Source: Propionibacteriaceae bacterium (GTDB taxonomy: Bacteria; Actinomycetota; Actinomycetes; Propionibacteriales; Propionibacteriaceae). Taken from it: a DNA stretch of 13,506 bases. Positions 1-6,357 of the stretch are shown here, in pieces. Numbering within the stretch: the first letter of the stretch is position 1; each line of letters opens with the position of its first letter. Under the pieces are notes generated by a model. The model worked only from the letters and a program-made list of their open reading frames with translations, had not been told where the DNA came from and made no database searches. Made by a program: the position numbers and the translations under genes. The stretch covers positions 6,536 through 20,041 of the forward strand of contig PMBM01000112.1 of the NCBI GenBank assembly GCA_003153855.1. The letters are read 5' to 3'.

Positions 1-2612
1 CCCGCCTCGGACATCGCCGTCTCCACCACCCTGTACGCCTCCGTGTCGTCGACGATCTCGCCCAGCGGGGTCGCCGACGTGATCGGTCCCGGTGCCGGGA
101 TCGGGTCGGCGACCTCGAAGTGGTGGTTGCCGGATCGGACACGCTCGTCGTCACGACCAGGCAGCCGGACCACGGCCTCGCTGTTCGGCGGCACGGTCAC
201 GTCGACGTCGAGCCGCCCGTCCGTACGTTCCCAGCGCACCACGATGTCGCCGTACGCGCTCGTGTGCCGCGTCGAGGCCCACGTGAGGTCGGCGATCGGC
301 TGGGGAGCGACGAGTACGGTCCGGTAGCCCGGCTCGAGAGGCGCCAGGCCTGCGAGCACCCGGTGCATCCAGTCCGCGACCGCGCCGAGTGCGTAGTGGT
401 TGAACGAGGTCATCTCGCCGGGGTTGATCGACCCGTCGGGCAGCATCGAGTCGTAGCGCTCCCAGATGGTCGTCGCGCCCATCGTCACCGAGTACAGCCA
501 GCCGGGGCAGCGCGTCGAGAGCAGCAGCTTCCCGGCCGCGGTCTGATGACCGGTCGCGGTCAGCGCGTCGCACACGAGCGGCGTGCCGACGAACCCGGTG
601 CCGATGACGTACCCGCCCTCCCGTACGAGCTCACGCAGCCGCTCGCCCATCCGGGCCCGGCGTGCCTGACCGGGTACGAGGTCCCACGCGATCGCCATCG
701 CGTACGCGGTCTGCGCATCGGACGCCATGCGGCCGTTCGGCGTGACGTACTCGGCCTGGAACGCCTCGCGGACCCGGACGGCCTCGGCGGCGAAGCGGGT
801 CGGGTCCTCGCCCAGGACGCCGGCCGCCGCGACCATCGTGTCGAGCGTACGGATGAGGCAGGCGGTCGCGACGATGTCCTTGTGCGTACGGGCGGCGCCC
901 GGCGACTCCGGCGGCGCCGCGGGATCGAGCCAGTCGCCGAACTGGTCGCGGTCGGCCCACAGCCCGTCGGTCGTGTCGCGCAGCACGGCGTCGGTCCAGG
1001 CGACCATGCTCGGCCACTGGGCTCGGAGCGTCCGAAGGTCGCCGAAGCGCTCGTACAGCACGTAGGGAAGGATCGATGCCACGTCTCCCCAGGCGGCGCG
1101 AGGATGCGGCGGGGTGGGCAGGGCCGCGGGGACCACGAACGGTACGACGCCGCCGCGCTCCTGCTGCTCGAGCCAGACATCGTGCAGCCAGCTCGAGAGG
1201 AACGCGTCGCAGTCGTGGAGGTAGCTGGCGGCCGGGCTGAAGACCTGGATGTCGCCGGTCCAGCCCATGCGCTCGTCGCGCTGCGGGCAGTCGGTCGGGA
1301 TGGAGAGGAAGTTGCCCTTCATGCCCCACACGACGTTCTCGTGGAACCGGTTGAGCAGGTCGGACGACGAGTCGAACCACCCTGTACGGACCATGTCCGA
1401 CCCGATCACCTCAGCGGTGACGGATGCCGGGTCCAACGTGCCCGGCCAGCCCTCGACCGACGCGTACCGGAAGCCGTGGAACGTGAACTCCGGCGCCCAC
1501 TCCTCGTCGCCCTCGCCTGCCAGCACGTACGTGTCCGTCGCCTTCGCCAACCGCAGCGGGCGCGTGCCGAGCTCGCCGTGCTCGAGGACCTCGGCATGGC
1601 GGAGCGTGACGACAGTGCCCTGGGGACCGTTCACCCGGATCCGCAGTCGTCCGACCAGGTTCTGTCCGAAGTCGAGCAGCGTGACGCCCGACGGGGAGGT
1701 GGTGACCTCCTGGACCGCGATGGTGCCGGTGACACGTACAGGCGGAGCGGTCCGCGGCGCAGCCACGATCGTGTCCCCCACCGTGACCGGTTCCCAGGCG
1801 TAGTCGTCGAAGCCGGCGTGGTCCCAGCCGGACTGTACGAGCCGGGCGTCGTAGTCCTCGCCGGCGTAGATGCCCGCGGCGAGGGTCGGCGAGTCGGTGG
1901 TCCCGCGCCACCCGGGGCCGGTCGTGAACGACTCGCTGGTGCCGTCGGCGTACGAGACGTCCAGTCGGACCGCGACCTCGAGCGGTCCGTTCCAGACCCG
2001 ACGGGTCTGGTTATGGAAGCCGTAGCTCTCCCCGTACCAGCCGGACGCGAGTCGGACCCCGAGTGCGTTGTCGCCTGCCTTCAGGAGGCCGGCGACGTCC
2101 GTGGAGTCGTACAGGACACGCAGGTCGTACGGGGTCCAGCCCGGCTTGAGGACCTGGTCGTCGACGTCGACCCCGCCGATCGAGACCTGGTAGACGCCGT
2201 GCGCCGTGGCGTAGAGGCGCGCGGTGACGGGCGCCGCGCGCAGGGTGAGCTGGGTGCGGAGCAGCGACGGCACGTTGTCGTCGGTGACGCGGACGGGCGT
2301 CACCGAGAAGCCACCGGGCGCGGAGTGGAGCTGTACGAGGACCGGCTCGCTCCACGGTGAGGCGGAGCCGTCCCTGCCGGTGACGCGTACGGAGACGTCG
2401 CGGGTCTCGCCATGTACGAGGGGTGCGAACGGCCACGCGACGAAGACCGAGTCGCGTCCGGTGAGCGTCACGGCCTGGTCGCTGTCGCGGATCTCGACGC
2501 GCGCCTGGATCCAGCCGTCGGGCGTGCCCGTCACCGACCAGCTCAGCCGCGGGCTGGGGTTGGCGAGGATGTCCTCGCCGTACTCGACGCGTACCTGCGG
2601 TGCCCCGACCAT
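1..2612 (-). CDS. Alpha-L-rhamnosidase, glycoside hydrolase family 78 (3' end cut by window edge)
   Basis: The frame is open from an ATG at 2612 to the left edge (870 codons, no stop seen). The family removes terminal alpha-L-rhamnose from glycosides by an inverting mechanism. The sequence shows the hallmark GH78 motif DCPQRDERMGWTGD at residues 441-454; by family comparison from memory Glu447 is the general acid. GDWLDP lies in the (alpha/alpha)6 barrel, and Glu718 in TIWERYDS fits the general base. An FNHYALG motif follows. Approximate layout: N-terminal beta domains 1-410 (starting with the typical NPSPRLSW), barrel about 415-760, C-terminal beta domain to the edge. GH78 enzymes of this type run about 870-1050 residues, so few residues should be missing. 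There is no signal peptide, so the enzyme is probably cytoplasmic and acts on imported rhamnosides. The start is supported by GAGGAG at 2620-2625, 7 nt upstream. The gene follows the sugar kinase after a 76-bp gap. Confidence 0.94.
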   Translation of the reverse strand, partial: MVGAPQVRVEYGEDILANPSPRLSWSVTGTPDGWIQARVEIRDSDQAVTLTGRDSVFVAWPFAPLVHGETRDVSVRVTGRDGSASPWSEPVLVQLHSAPGGFSVTPVRVTDDNVPSLLRTQLTLRAAPVTARLYATAHGVYQVSIGGVDVDDQVLKPGWTPYDLRVLYDSTDVAGLLKAGDNALGVRLASGWYGESYGFHNQTRRVWNGPLEVAVRLDVSYADGTSESFTTGPGWRGTTDSPTLAAGIYAGEDYDARLVQSGWDHAGFDDYAWEPVTVGDTIVAAPRTAPPVRVTGTIAVQEVTTSPSGVTLLDFGQNLVGRLRIRVNGPQGTVVTLRHAEVLEHGELGTRPLRLAKATDTYVLAGEGDEEWAPEFTFHGFRYASVEGWPGTLDPASVTAEVIGSDMVRTGWFDSSSDLLNRFHENVVWGMKGNFLSIPTDCPQRDERMGWTGDIQVFSPAASYLHDCDAFLSSWLHDVWLEQQERGGVVPFVVPAALPTPPHPRAAWGDVASILPYVLYERFGDLRTLRAQWPSMVAWTDAVLRDTTDGLWADRDQFGDWLDPAAPPESPGAARTHKDIVATACLIRTLDTMVAAAGVLGEDPTRFAAEAVRVREAFQAEYVTPNGRMASDAQTAYAMAIAWDLVPGQARRARMGERLRELVREGGYVIGTGFVGTPLVCDALTATGHQTAAGKLLLSTRCPGWLYSVTMGATTIWERYDSMLPDGSINPGEMTSFNHYALGAVADWMHRVLAGLAPLEPGYRTVLVAPQPIADLTWASTRHTSAYGDIVVRWERTDGRLDVDVTVPPNSEAVVRLPGRDDERVRSGNHHFEVADPIPAPGPITSATPLGEIVDDTEAYRVVETAMSEA

Positions 2613-2619
2613 CTGCGTA

Positions 2620-2625
2620 CTCCTC
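2620..2625 (-). promoter_or_regulatory. Ribosome binding site of the GH78 gene
   Basis: CTCCTC on the plus strand reads GAGGAG on the minus strand, 7 nt before the ATG at 2612. It is a near-consensus Shine-Dalgarno sequence and fixes the start of the rhamnosidase. Confidence 0.7.
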
Positions 2626-2640
2626 GCGACTTTCCTGCAG

Positions 2641-2664
2641 CTCAGCGGAGCCGCTCCAGCTGAG
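2641..2664 (-). promoter_or_regulatory. Palindrome/hairpin between kinase and GH78 genes
   Basis: The arms CTCAGC and GCTGAG enclose inner arms GGAG and CTCC, with a one-base bulge and a CGG loop. This makes a 10-bp interrupted stem. No T-run follows in the direction of transcription, so it is not a classic intrinsic terminator. It lies 28 nt or more upstream of the GH78 start and just downstream of a possible -10 element at 2665-2670. It could be an operator for a sugar-responsive repressor, or an mRNA stem that sets the relative expression of the two genes. Confidence 0.5.
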
Positions 2665-2692
2665 AACCTATCCGCTCGACGTGACGAGTCAG
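2665..2692 (-). promoter_or_regulatory. Possible internal promoter of the GH78 gene
   Basis: On the minus strand CTGACT (2692-2687) is followed after 16 nt by TAGGTT (2670-2665), a fair match to a housekeeping sigma -35/-10 pair. The -35 overlaps the stop codon of the kinase gene. Transcription would start at about 2658, inside the 2641-2664 palindrome, which is a usual operator position. This is inference from spacing and consensus only. Confidence 0.3.
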
Positions 2693-3786
2693 GACAGCGT
2701 CGCCACGTACGCGTTGAGCGCCGGCTCGTGACGCTGGAGGGCCTTGACGAGGGCGATCTGCGTGCGGGCCCGGTCGAGGTTCTGGCCGGGACGGCTGGTC
2801 TGGTAGTACGTGTCGCCGGCGAGGTGGTCGCCGAGGAAGCGGTACGCCTGCTCGAGCGTCATCACCTCGCCCGCCAGCACCAGCAGCTCGCGCTCGGCGG
2901 GCAGCAGAGCCGATCCCGCACCCGCGAGATAGCCCTCGGCCAGCGCCTGGAACATCGGCACGTCGACGTCCAGCCCCGAGGCGTCCGGGGCGTCCTCCGC
3001 GACCGTGGTCGCGCCGGAACGGCAGAGGTCGGCGAAGTCGTACAGGCTGAGTCCCGGCATCACCGTGTCCAGGTCCACCACGCACATCGCCTCGCCGGTC
3101 ACGTCGTCGATCAGCACGTTCGACAGCTTCGTGTCGTTGTGGGTGATGCGCTCGGGGAGTACGCCTTCGGCGGCGAGCCGCAGCATCGAACCGGCCAGCT
3201 CGCGGCGTCCGAGCAGCCAGTCGACCTCCTCGCGCACCTCGGCGACTCGACCCACCGGGTCGGCCTCGACCACAGTCGCGAAGTCCTCGTACCGCTTCAC
3301 GGTGTCGTGGAACCGCGGGATCGTCTCATGGAGCCGCGGCCCGTCGTAGTCGGCGAGCAGGCTCTGGAAGTGCCCGAACGCGCAAGCCGCCTTGTACGCC
3401 TGGACCGGTGCCGTGATGACCTCGTGGCTCGTCGCGCCGCCGATGAACTCGAACACCCGCCACACCTGCCCGTACGCATCGACGTGGAAGTCGGCGCGGT
3501 CAGGAGTCCGTACCAGGGTGAGCACCCGCCGGTCGACGTCCTCGGCGCCCTCCGCCTCGAGCCGCGCCCTGACGTGCCGCGTCACCAGCCCCAGGTTCTC
3601 CATCAGCTCGACCGGCCGTGTGAAGACGGAGTCGTTGATGCGCTGCAGGATGTACGGTCGGCCGCTCGTCTGGACCAGGTACGTGTCGTTGATGTGCCCA
3701 CCCCCGTACCGTCGGGCTGAGACGGGCGCGAGCCCGAAGACCTCGGCGACGTGGACCGGGAGATCCTCGGGGACGATCCGGTTCAT
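2689..3786 (-). CDS. Sugar 1-kinase-like phosphotransferase (aminoglycoside phosphotransferase / NahK-like family)
   Basis: This 365-residue protein has the eukaryotic-kinase-like fold of the APH family. Visible motifs are a glycine-rich segment (YGGGHINDTY, about residues 27-36), the catalytic HND at 216-218 in ITHNDTKLSN, and a metal-binding DLD at 238-240 followed by TVMPG. The combination HNDTK...DLDTVMPG is what I associate with N-acetylhexosamine 1-kinases (NahK), which phosphorylate the anomeric carbon of HexNAc in salvage pathways; the substrate here is inferred. The start ATG at 3786 overlaps the TGA of the upstream nucleotidyltransferase (ATGA), implying translational coupling and a joint pathway (sugar to sugar-1-P to NDP-sugar). 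An in-frame upstream extension to 3888 lies inside that neighbour, is Arg-rich and is rejected. Homoserine-kinase-like or other APH-fold activity cannot be excluded. Confidence 0.82.
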   Translation of the reverse strand: MNRIVPEDLPVHVAEVFGLAPVSARRYGGGHINDTYLVQTSGRPYILQRINDSVFTRPVELMENLGLVTRHVRARLEAEGAEDVDRRVLTLVRTPDRADFHVDAYGQVWRVFEFIGGATSHEVITAPVQAYKAACAFGHFQSLLADYDGPRLHETIPRFHDTVKRYEDFATVVEADPVGRVAEVREEVDWLLGRRELAGSMLRLAAEGVLPERITHNDTKLSNVLIDDVTGEAMCVVDLDTVMPGLSLYDFADLCRSGATTVAEDAPDASGLDVDVPMFQALAEGYLAGAGSALLPAERELLVLAGEVMTLEQAYRFLGDHLAGDTYYQTSRPGQNLDRARTQIALVKALQRHEPALNAYVATLS

Positions 3787-4682
3787 GCGTGCCACCCCAG
3801 GGGCGACGGGTACTCGCCGGCGGTCACGAGGTCGGCGAGCCGCGCGGCGACGGCGTCGCGGTCGGCTGCGTACGTCATCCCGAACCACTGGTCCGGTGAC
3901 GTCAGGACGTCCACGGTTGCCGACCCCTCGGCGACGAGCTTGTCGATGACCGCCGGCAGGTAGAGCTCGCTGCCTGCCTCGCTCCCCCGCGCGTCGAGGA
4001 ACTCCCCGAACTGCGCCTCGAGCCGCCCGAACACGTCCGGCTGCAGCCCCCAGAAGTTCATGCTGACGAGCTCGTCACCGGTGAACCGAGCGCCAGAGAC
4101 GTCGACGACATCGGCGCCGTCGGGTGCCAGGCCCGTGTGCTCGACCACGCTCCGGAGCCGCCCGCCGACGACATCGCACACGCCCCGTGACACCGACCCG
4201 TGCTCGGACAGCGTGTTGACAAGGGGAAATGCGACCATGGCGTAGGCGCCAGGCGCGCTGGGGGACGCGAGCCGCGCGGCCAGTCCCTCGTACGCACGAC
4301 GCCCGTAGAAGTCGTCGGCGTTGATGACGATGAACGGATCACCGACGACGTCGGCAGCGGCGAGCACGGCCTGACCCGTACCCCATGGCTTCGTCCGGCC
4401 TTCGGGGACGGACCGTCCGCCGGGCAGCGCGTCCAGCTCCTGGAACGCGTACGCGACGGGCACGCGCCCCGAGTAGCGGCTCCCGATCTGCGCGTGGAAG
4501 GCCTGCTCGAGCTCGCGCCGGATGACGAACACGACCCGCTCGACCCCGGCCCGTACAGCGTCGTAGACCGCATAGTCCATGACCGTCTCGCCGCTGGGCC
4601 CGACGGGATCGAGCTGCTTGACTCCCCCGAACCGCGACCCCATCCCCGCGGCCAGCACCACCAGATCTGTCACGCGCTCCAT
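3783..4682 (-). CDS. Sugar-phosphate nucleotidyltransferase (NTP_transferase family)
   Basis: This 299-residue cytoplasmic enzyme is predicted to join a sugar-1-phosphate to a nucleotide triphosphate, giving an NDP-sugar and pyrophosphate. Residues 10-23 carry the nucleotide-binding signature LAAGMGSRFGGVKQ of the pyrophosphorylase superfamily. NADDFYG (Asp123, Asp124) is the metal/sugar-phosphate motif after the Rossmann core. The length matches single-domain enzymes; there is no left-handed beta-helix or acyltransferase domain as in GlmU. The start ATG at 4680-4682 has only a weak ribosome binding site (CAGG). The gene leads a run with the kinase, which starts within this gene's stop codon. 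UTP/UDP-HexNAc chemistry is plausible given the NahK-like partner, but neither the nucleotide nor the sugar can be read from sequence. Confidence 0.85.
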   Translation of the reverse strand: MERVTDLVVLAAGMGSRFGGVKQLDPVGPSGETVMDYAVYDAVRAGVERVVFVIRRELEQAFHAQIGSRYSGRVPVAYAFQELDALPGGRSVPEGRTKPWGTGQAVLAAADVVGDPFIVINADDFYGRRAYEGLAARLASPSAPGAYAMVAFPLVNTLSEHGSVSRGVCDVVGGRLRSVVEHTGLAPDGADVVDVSGARFTGDELVSMNFWGLQPDVFGRLEAQFGEFLDARGSEAGSELYLPAVIDKLVAEGSATVDVLTSPDQWFGMTYAADRDAVAARLADLVTAGEYPSPLGWHA

Positions 4683-4717
4683 CCTGCACTACGCCCGTGC
4701 GGCGATGCGGGGATGCC

Positions 4718-4731
4718 GACCCGTACCGGTC
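4718..4731. promoter_or_regulatory. Imperfect palindrome upstream of the nucleotidyltransferase
   Basis: GACC-C-GTAC-C-GGTC is symmetric except for one C/C mismatch pair. It lies 36 nt upstream of the start at 4682, in the 161-bp divergent region. It could be an operator for the sugar operon. The support is weak because GTAC cores are common in this DNA. Confidence 0.25.
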
Positions 4732-4775
4732 AGGGCGACCTGCGGGCTCGACGACCCCGATGGGCGGCCGTCCCT

Positions 4776-4791
4776 CGAGGCCTCGTAATCT
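4776..4791 (+). promoter_or_regulatory. 10-bp palindrome abutting a possible -10 element of the SnoaL-like gene
   Basis: CGAGGCCTCG (4776-4785) is a perfect palindrome followed immediately by TAATCT (4786-4791), a good -10 hexamer for a high-GC genome. No convincing -35 is visible. The arrangement would suit a repressor or an activator at the -35 position. The transcript would carry a small CCGGC/GCCGG hairpin (4806-4820) before the ribosome binding site GGAGGG at 4834-4839. Confidence 0.3.
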
Positions 4792-4843
4792 CTGACCTGG
4801 AAACCCCGGCCCTGCGCCGGAGAACCCCAGACCGGAGGGTGTC

Positions 4844-5272
4844 GTGAACGAGACTGAGCGCGCTGACCAGATCCGTCGCTTCGTCGACGAGGTGTGGAAC
4901 GGCAAGAACTACGAGGCCGCCGGCGACCTCTACAGCGAGGACTACGCGAACCCTCACGGCAAGGGCCCCTCGGGGAAGGCGGCCGGGATCCGGGCGAACC
5001 ACGTGTCCTTCCCCGACCTGCGCGTCGACATCGACGAGCTGATCGTCGCAGGAGACACCGCCGTGATGCGGTTCACGCTCAACGGCACGGATCTCGGCGG
5101 ACACGCGGGACGTCTCCCGACCGGGCGAACCATCAAGGAATGGGCCATCAACATCATGCGGTTCGAGGGCGACCGGGTCGTCAGCGAATGGATGGGCGCC
5201 GACAAGCTCGGAGTGTTCATCCAGCTCGGTGTCTTCGAGGACCCGTGGCCGACGTCCACCCTGTCCGGATAG
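4844..5272 (+). CDS. SnoaL-like (NTF2-fold) ester cyclase family protein
   Basis: This 142-residue protein starts at a GTG preceded by GGAGGG four bases upstream. The N-terminal helix (residues 1-22), EDYANPHG, NHVSFPDLRVDIDEL and RLPTGRT are the pattern of SnoaL-like ester cyclase family members. That family has a cone-shaped alpha+beta barrel; in polyketide clusters its members catalyse an aldol ring closure. Most stand-alone homologues, including this one, have no known substrate. No polyketide genes are nearby, so a biosynthetic role should not be assumed. It is convergent with menB (33 bp between stop codons) and divergent from the nucleotidyltransferase. Confidence 0.8.
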   Translation: MNETERADQIRRFVDEVWNGKNYEAAGDLYSEDYANPHGKGPSGKAAGIRANHVSFPDLRVDIDELIVAGDTAVMRFTLNGTDLGGHAGRLPTGRTIKEWAINIMRFEGDRVVSEWMGADKLGVFIQLGVFEDPWPTSTLSG

Positions 5273-5305
5273 GGACGCCGCCGTCTCAGCCGAACGCGCC
5301 GGAGG

Positions 5306-6199
5306 TCAGTAGTAGTACGGGAAGGCGGACCAGTCCGGCGGGCGCTTCTCGAGGAACGCGTCGCGGCCCTCCGCGGCCTCGTCGGTCATGTACGCGAGCC
5401 GCGTGGCCTCGCCGGCGAACACCTGCTGGCCGACCATGCCGTCGTCGATCGCGTTGAACGCGTACTTGAGCATCCGGATCGCCGTCGGCGACTTCTGGCA
5501 GATCATCCGGGCCCAGTCGAGGCCGACGGTTTCGAGCTGCTCGTGCGGTACGACGGCGTTGACGGTGCCCATCGCGTACGCCTCGGCGGCGTCGTACGCC
5601 TGGCCGAGGAAGAAGATCTGCCGCGCGAACTTCTGGCCGACCTGGCGCGCGAGGTAGGCGGAGCCGAACCCCGCGTCGAACGAGCCGACATCGGCGTCGG
5701 TCTGCTTGAACATGGCGTGCTCGGCCGAGGCGATCGTGAGGTCGCAGACGACGTGCAGGGAGTGGCCGCCGCCGGCGGCCCAGCCGCCGACCAGTGCGAT
5801 GACCGGCTTGGGCATGAAGCGGATCTGGCGCTGTACGTCGAGGATGTGCAGCCGGCCGAGCTTCGCGGGATCGACCTTCTCGGCCGTCTCCCCTTCTGCG
5901 TACTGGTAGCCGGCCCGGCCCCGGATCCGCTGGTCGCCGCCGGAGCAGAACGACCAGCCACCGTCCTTGGGCGACGGACCGTTGCCGGTGAGCAGGATGC
6001 AGCCGACGTCGGATGCGGCCCGCGCGTGGTCGAACGCGACCAGCAGCTCGTCGACCGTGTGCGGCCGGAAAGCGTTGCGGACCTCCGGCCGGTCGAACGC
6101 GATCCGTACGGCCGGGACGTCCTTGGCACGGTGGTACGTGATGTCGGTGAACTCGAAGCCCTCGACGGGCTCCCACAGGTCCGGCTGGAACGGATTCAC
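5306..6199 (-). CDS. menB: 1,4-dihydroxy-2-naphthoyl-CoA synthase (MenB)
   Basis: MenB closes the second ring of the naphthoquinone in menaquinone synthesis, converting o-succinylbenzoyl-CoA to 1,4-dihydroxy-2-naphthoyl-CoA in the cytoplasm. The 297-residue crotonase-fold protein shows the CSGGDQR oxyanion-hole/active-site segment (residues 85-91), AAGGGHSLH, and QTDADVGSFDAGFGS with Asp168, Ser173 and Asp175. Seven-residue spacing of the two Asp residues matches M. tuberculosis MenB (Asp185/Asp192, from memory); Asp168 stands where the E. coli enzyme has Gly and needs bicarbonate. The C-terminus PPDWSAFPYYY is typical of the family. GTG at 6199 was chosen because homology begins at NPFQPDLW, although GGTGG is only a modest ribosome binding site. 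The longer open frame to 6457 encodes a repetitive Arg/Ala-rich stretch antisense to the next gene and is rejected. No other men genes are in the window. Confidence 0.95.
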   Translation of the reverse strand: MNPFQPDLWEPVEGFEFTDITYHRAKDVPAVRIAFDRPEVRNAFRPHTVDELLVAFDHARAASDVGCILLTGNGPSPKDGGWSFCSGGDQRIRGRAGYQYAEGETAEKVDPAKLGRLHILDVQRQIRFMPKPVIALVGGWAAGGGHSLHVVCDLTIASAEHAMFKQTDADVGSFDAGFGSAYLARQVGQKFARQIFFLGQAYDAAEAYAMGTVNAVVPHEQLETVGLDWARMICQKSPTAIRMLKYAFNAIDDGMVGQQVFAGEATRLAYMTDEAAEGRDAFLEKRPPDWSAFPYYY

Positions 6200-6296
6200 G
6201 CGACCACCGTAGTGGCTGGCGCCGCTGGCTGGCTGTCGCCGCCACCGCCCACGGTGCAGTGGTCGAGCCGTTCGTCGCCGCACGGGTCCGGCGCTG

Positions 6297-6309
6297 GAAA
6301 GGGCCTTTC
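6297..6309. promoter_or_regulatory. Perfect 13-bp palindrome at the -35 position
   Basis: GAAAGG-G-CCTTTC is a perfect inverted repeat with a one-base centre. It ends 16 nt before the -10 hexamer TAGACT at 6326-6331, so it replaces or overlaps the -35 box. It lies in the 158-bp divergent region between menB and the membrane-protein gene and is a good candidate transcription-factor site. Confidence 0.45.
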
Positions 6310-6325
6310 GCACCGACACCGGCCC

Positions 6326-6331
6326 TAGACT
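6326..6331 (+). promoter_or_regulatory. -10 element of the membrane-protein gene
   Basis: TAGACT fits the actinobacterial TANNNT -10 consensus and lies 27 nt before the ATG at 6358. The presumed transcript would have a short leader containing the GAGGAG ribosome binding site at 6348-6353. No good -35 is present; the palindrome at 6297-6309 occupies that place, which suggests activator- or repressor-controlled expression. Confidence 0.45.
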
Positions 6332-6357
6332 CGCAGCACCCCACGTCGAGGAGAGCC

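Noticed and set aside
120..2360. A 746-codon plus-strand open frame opposite the GH78 gene
   Set aside because: The product is Arg/Val/Asp-rich with no recognisable motif. The minus strand encodes a full set of GH78 catalytic motifs over the same span. Long antisense frames are common in GC-rich DNA.
2224..3720. A 498-codon plus-strand open frame opposite the kinase
   Set aside because: Composition is typical of an antisense frame and it crosses the gene boundary. The kinase on the minus strand has clear HND and DLD motifs.
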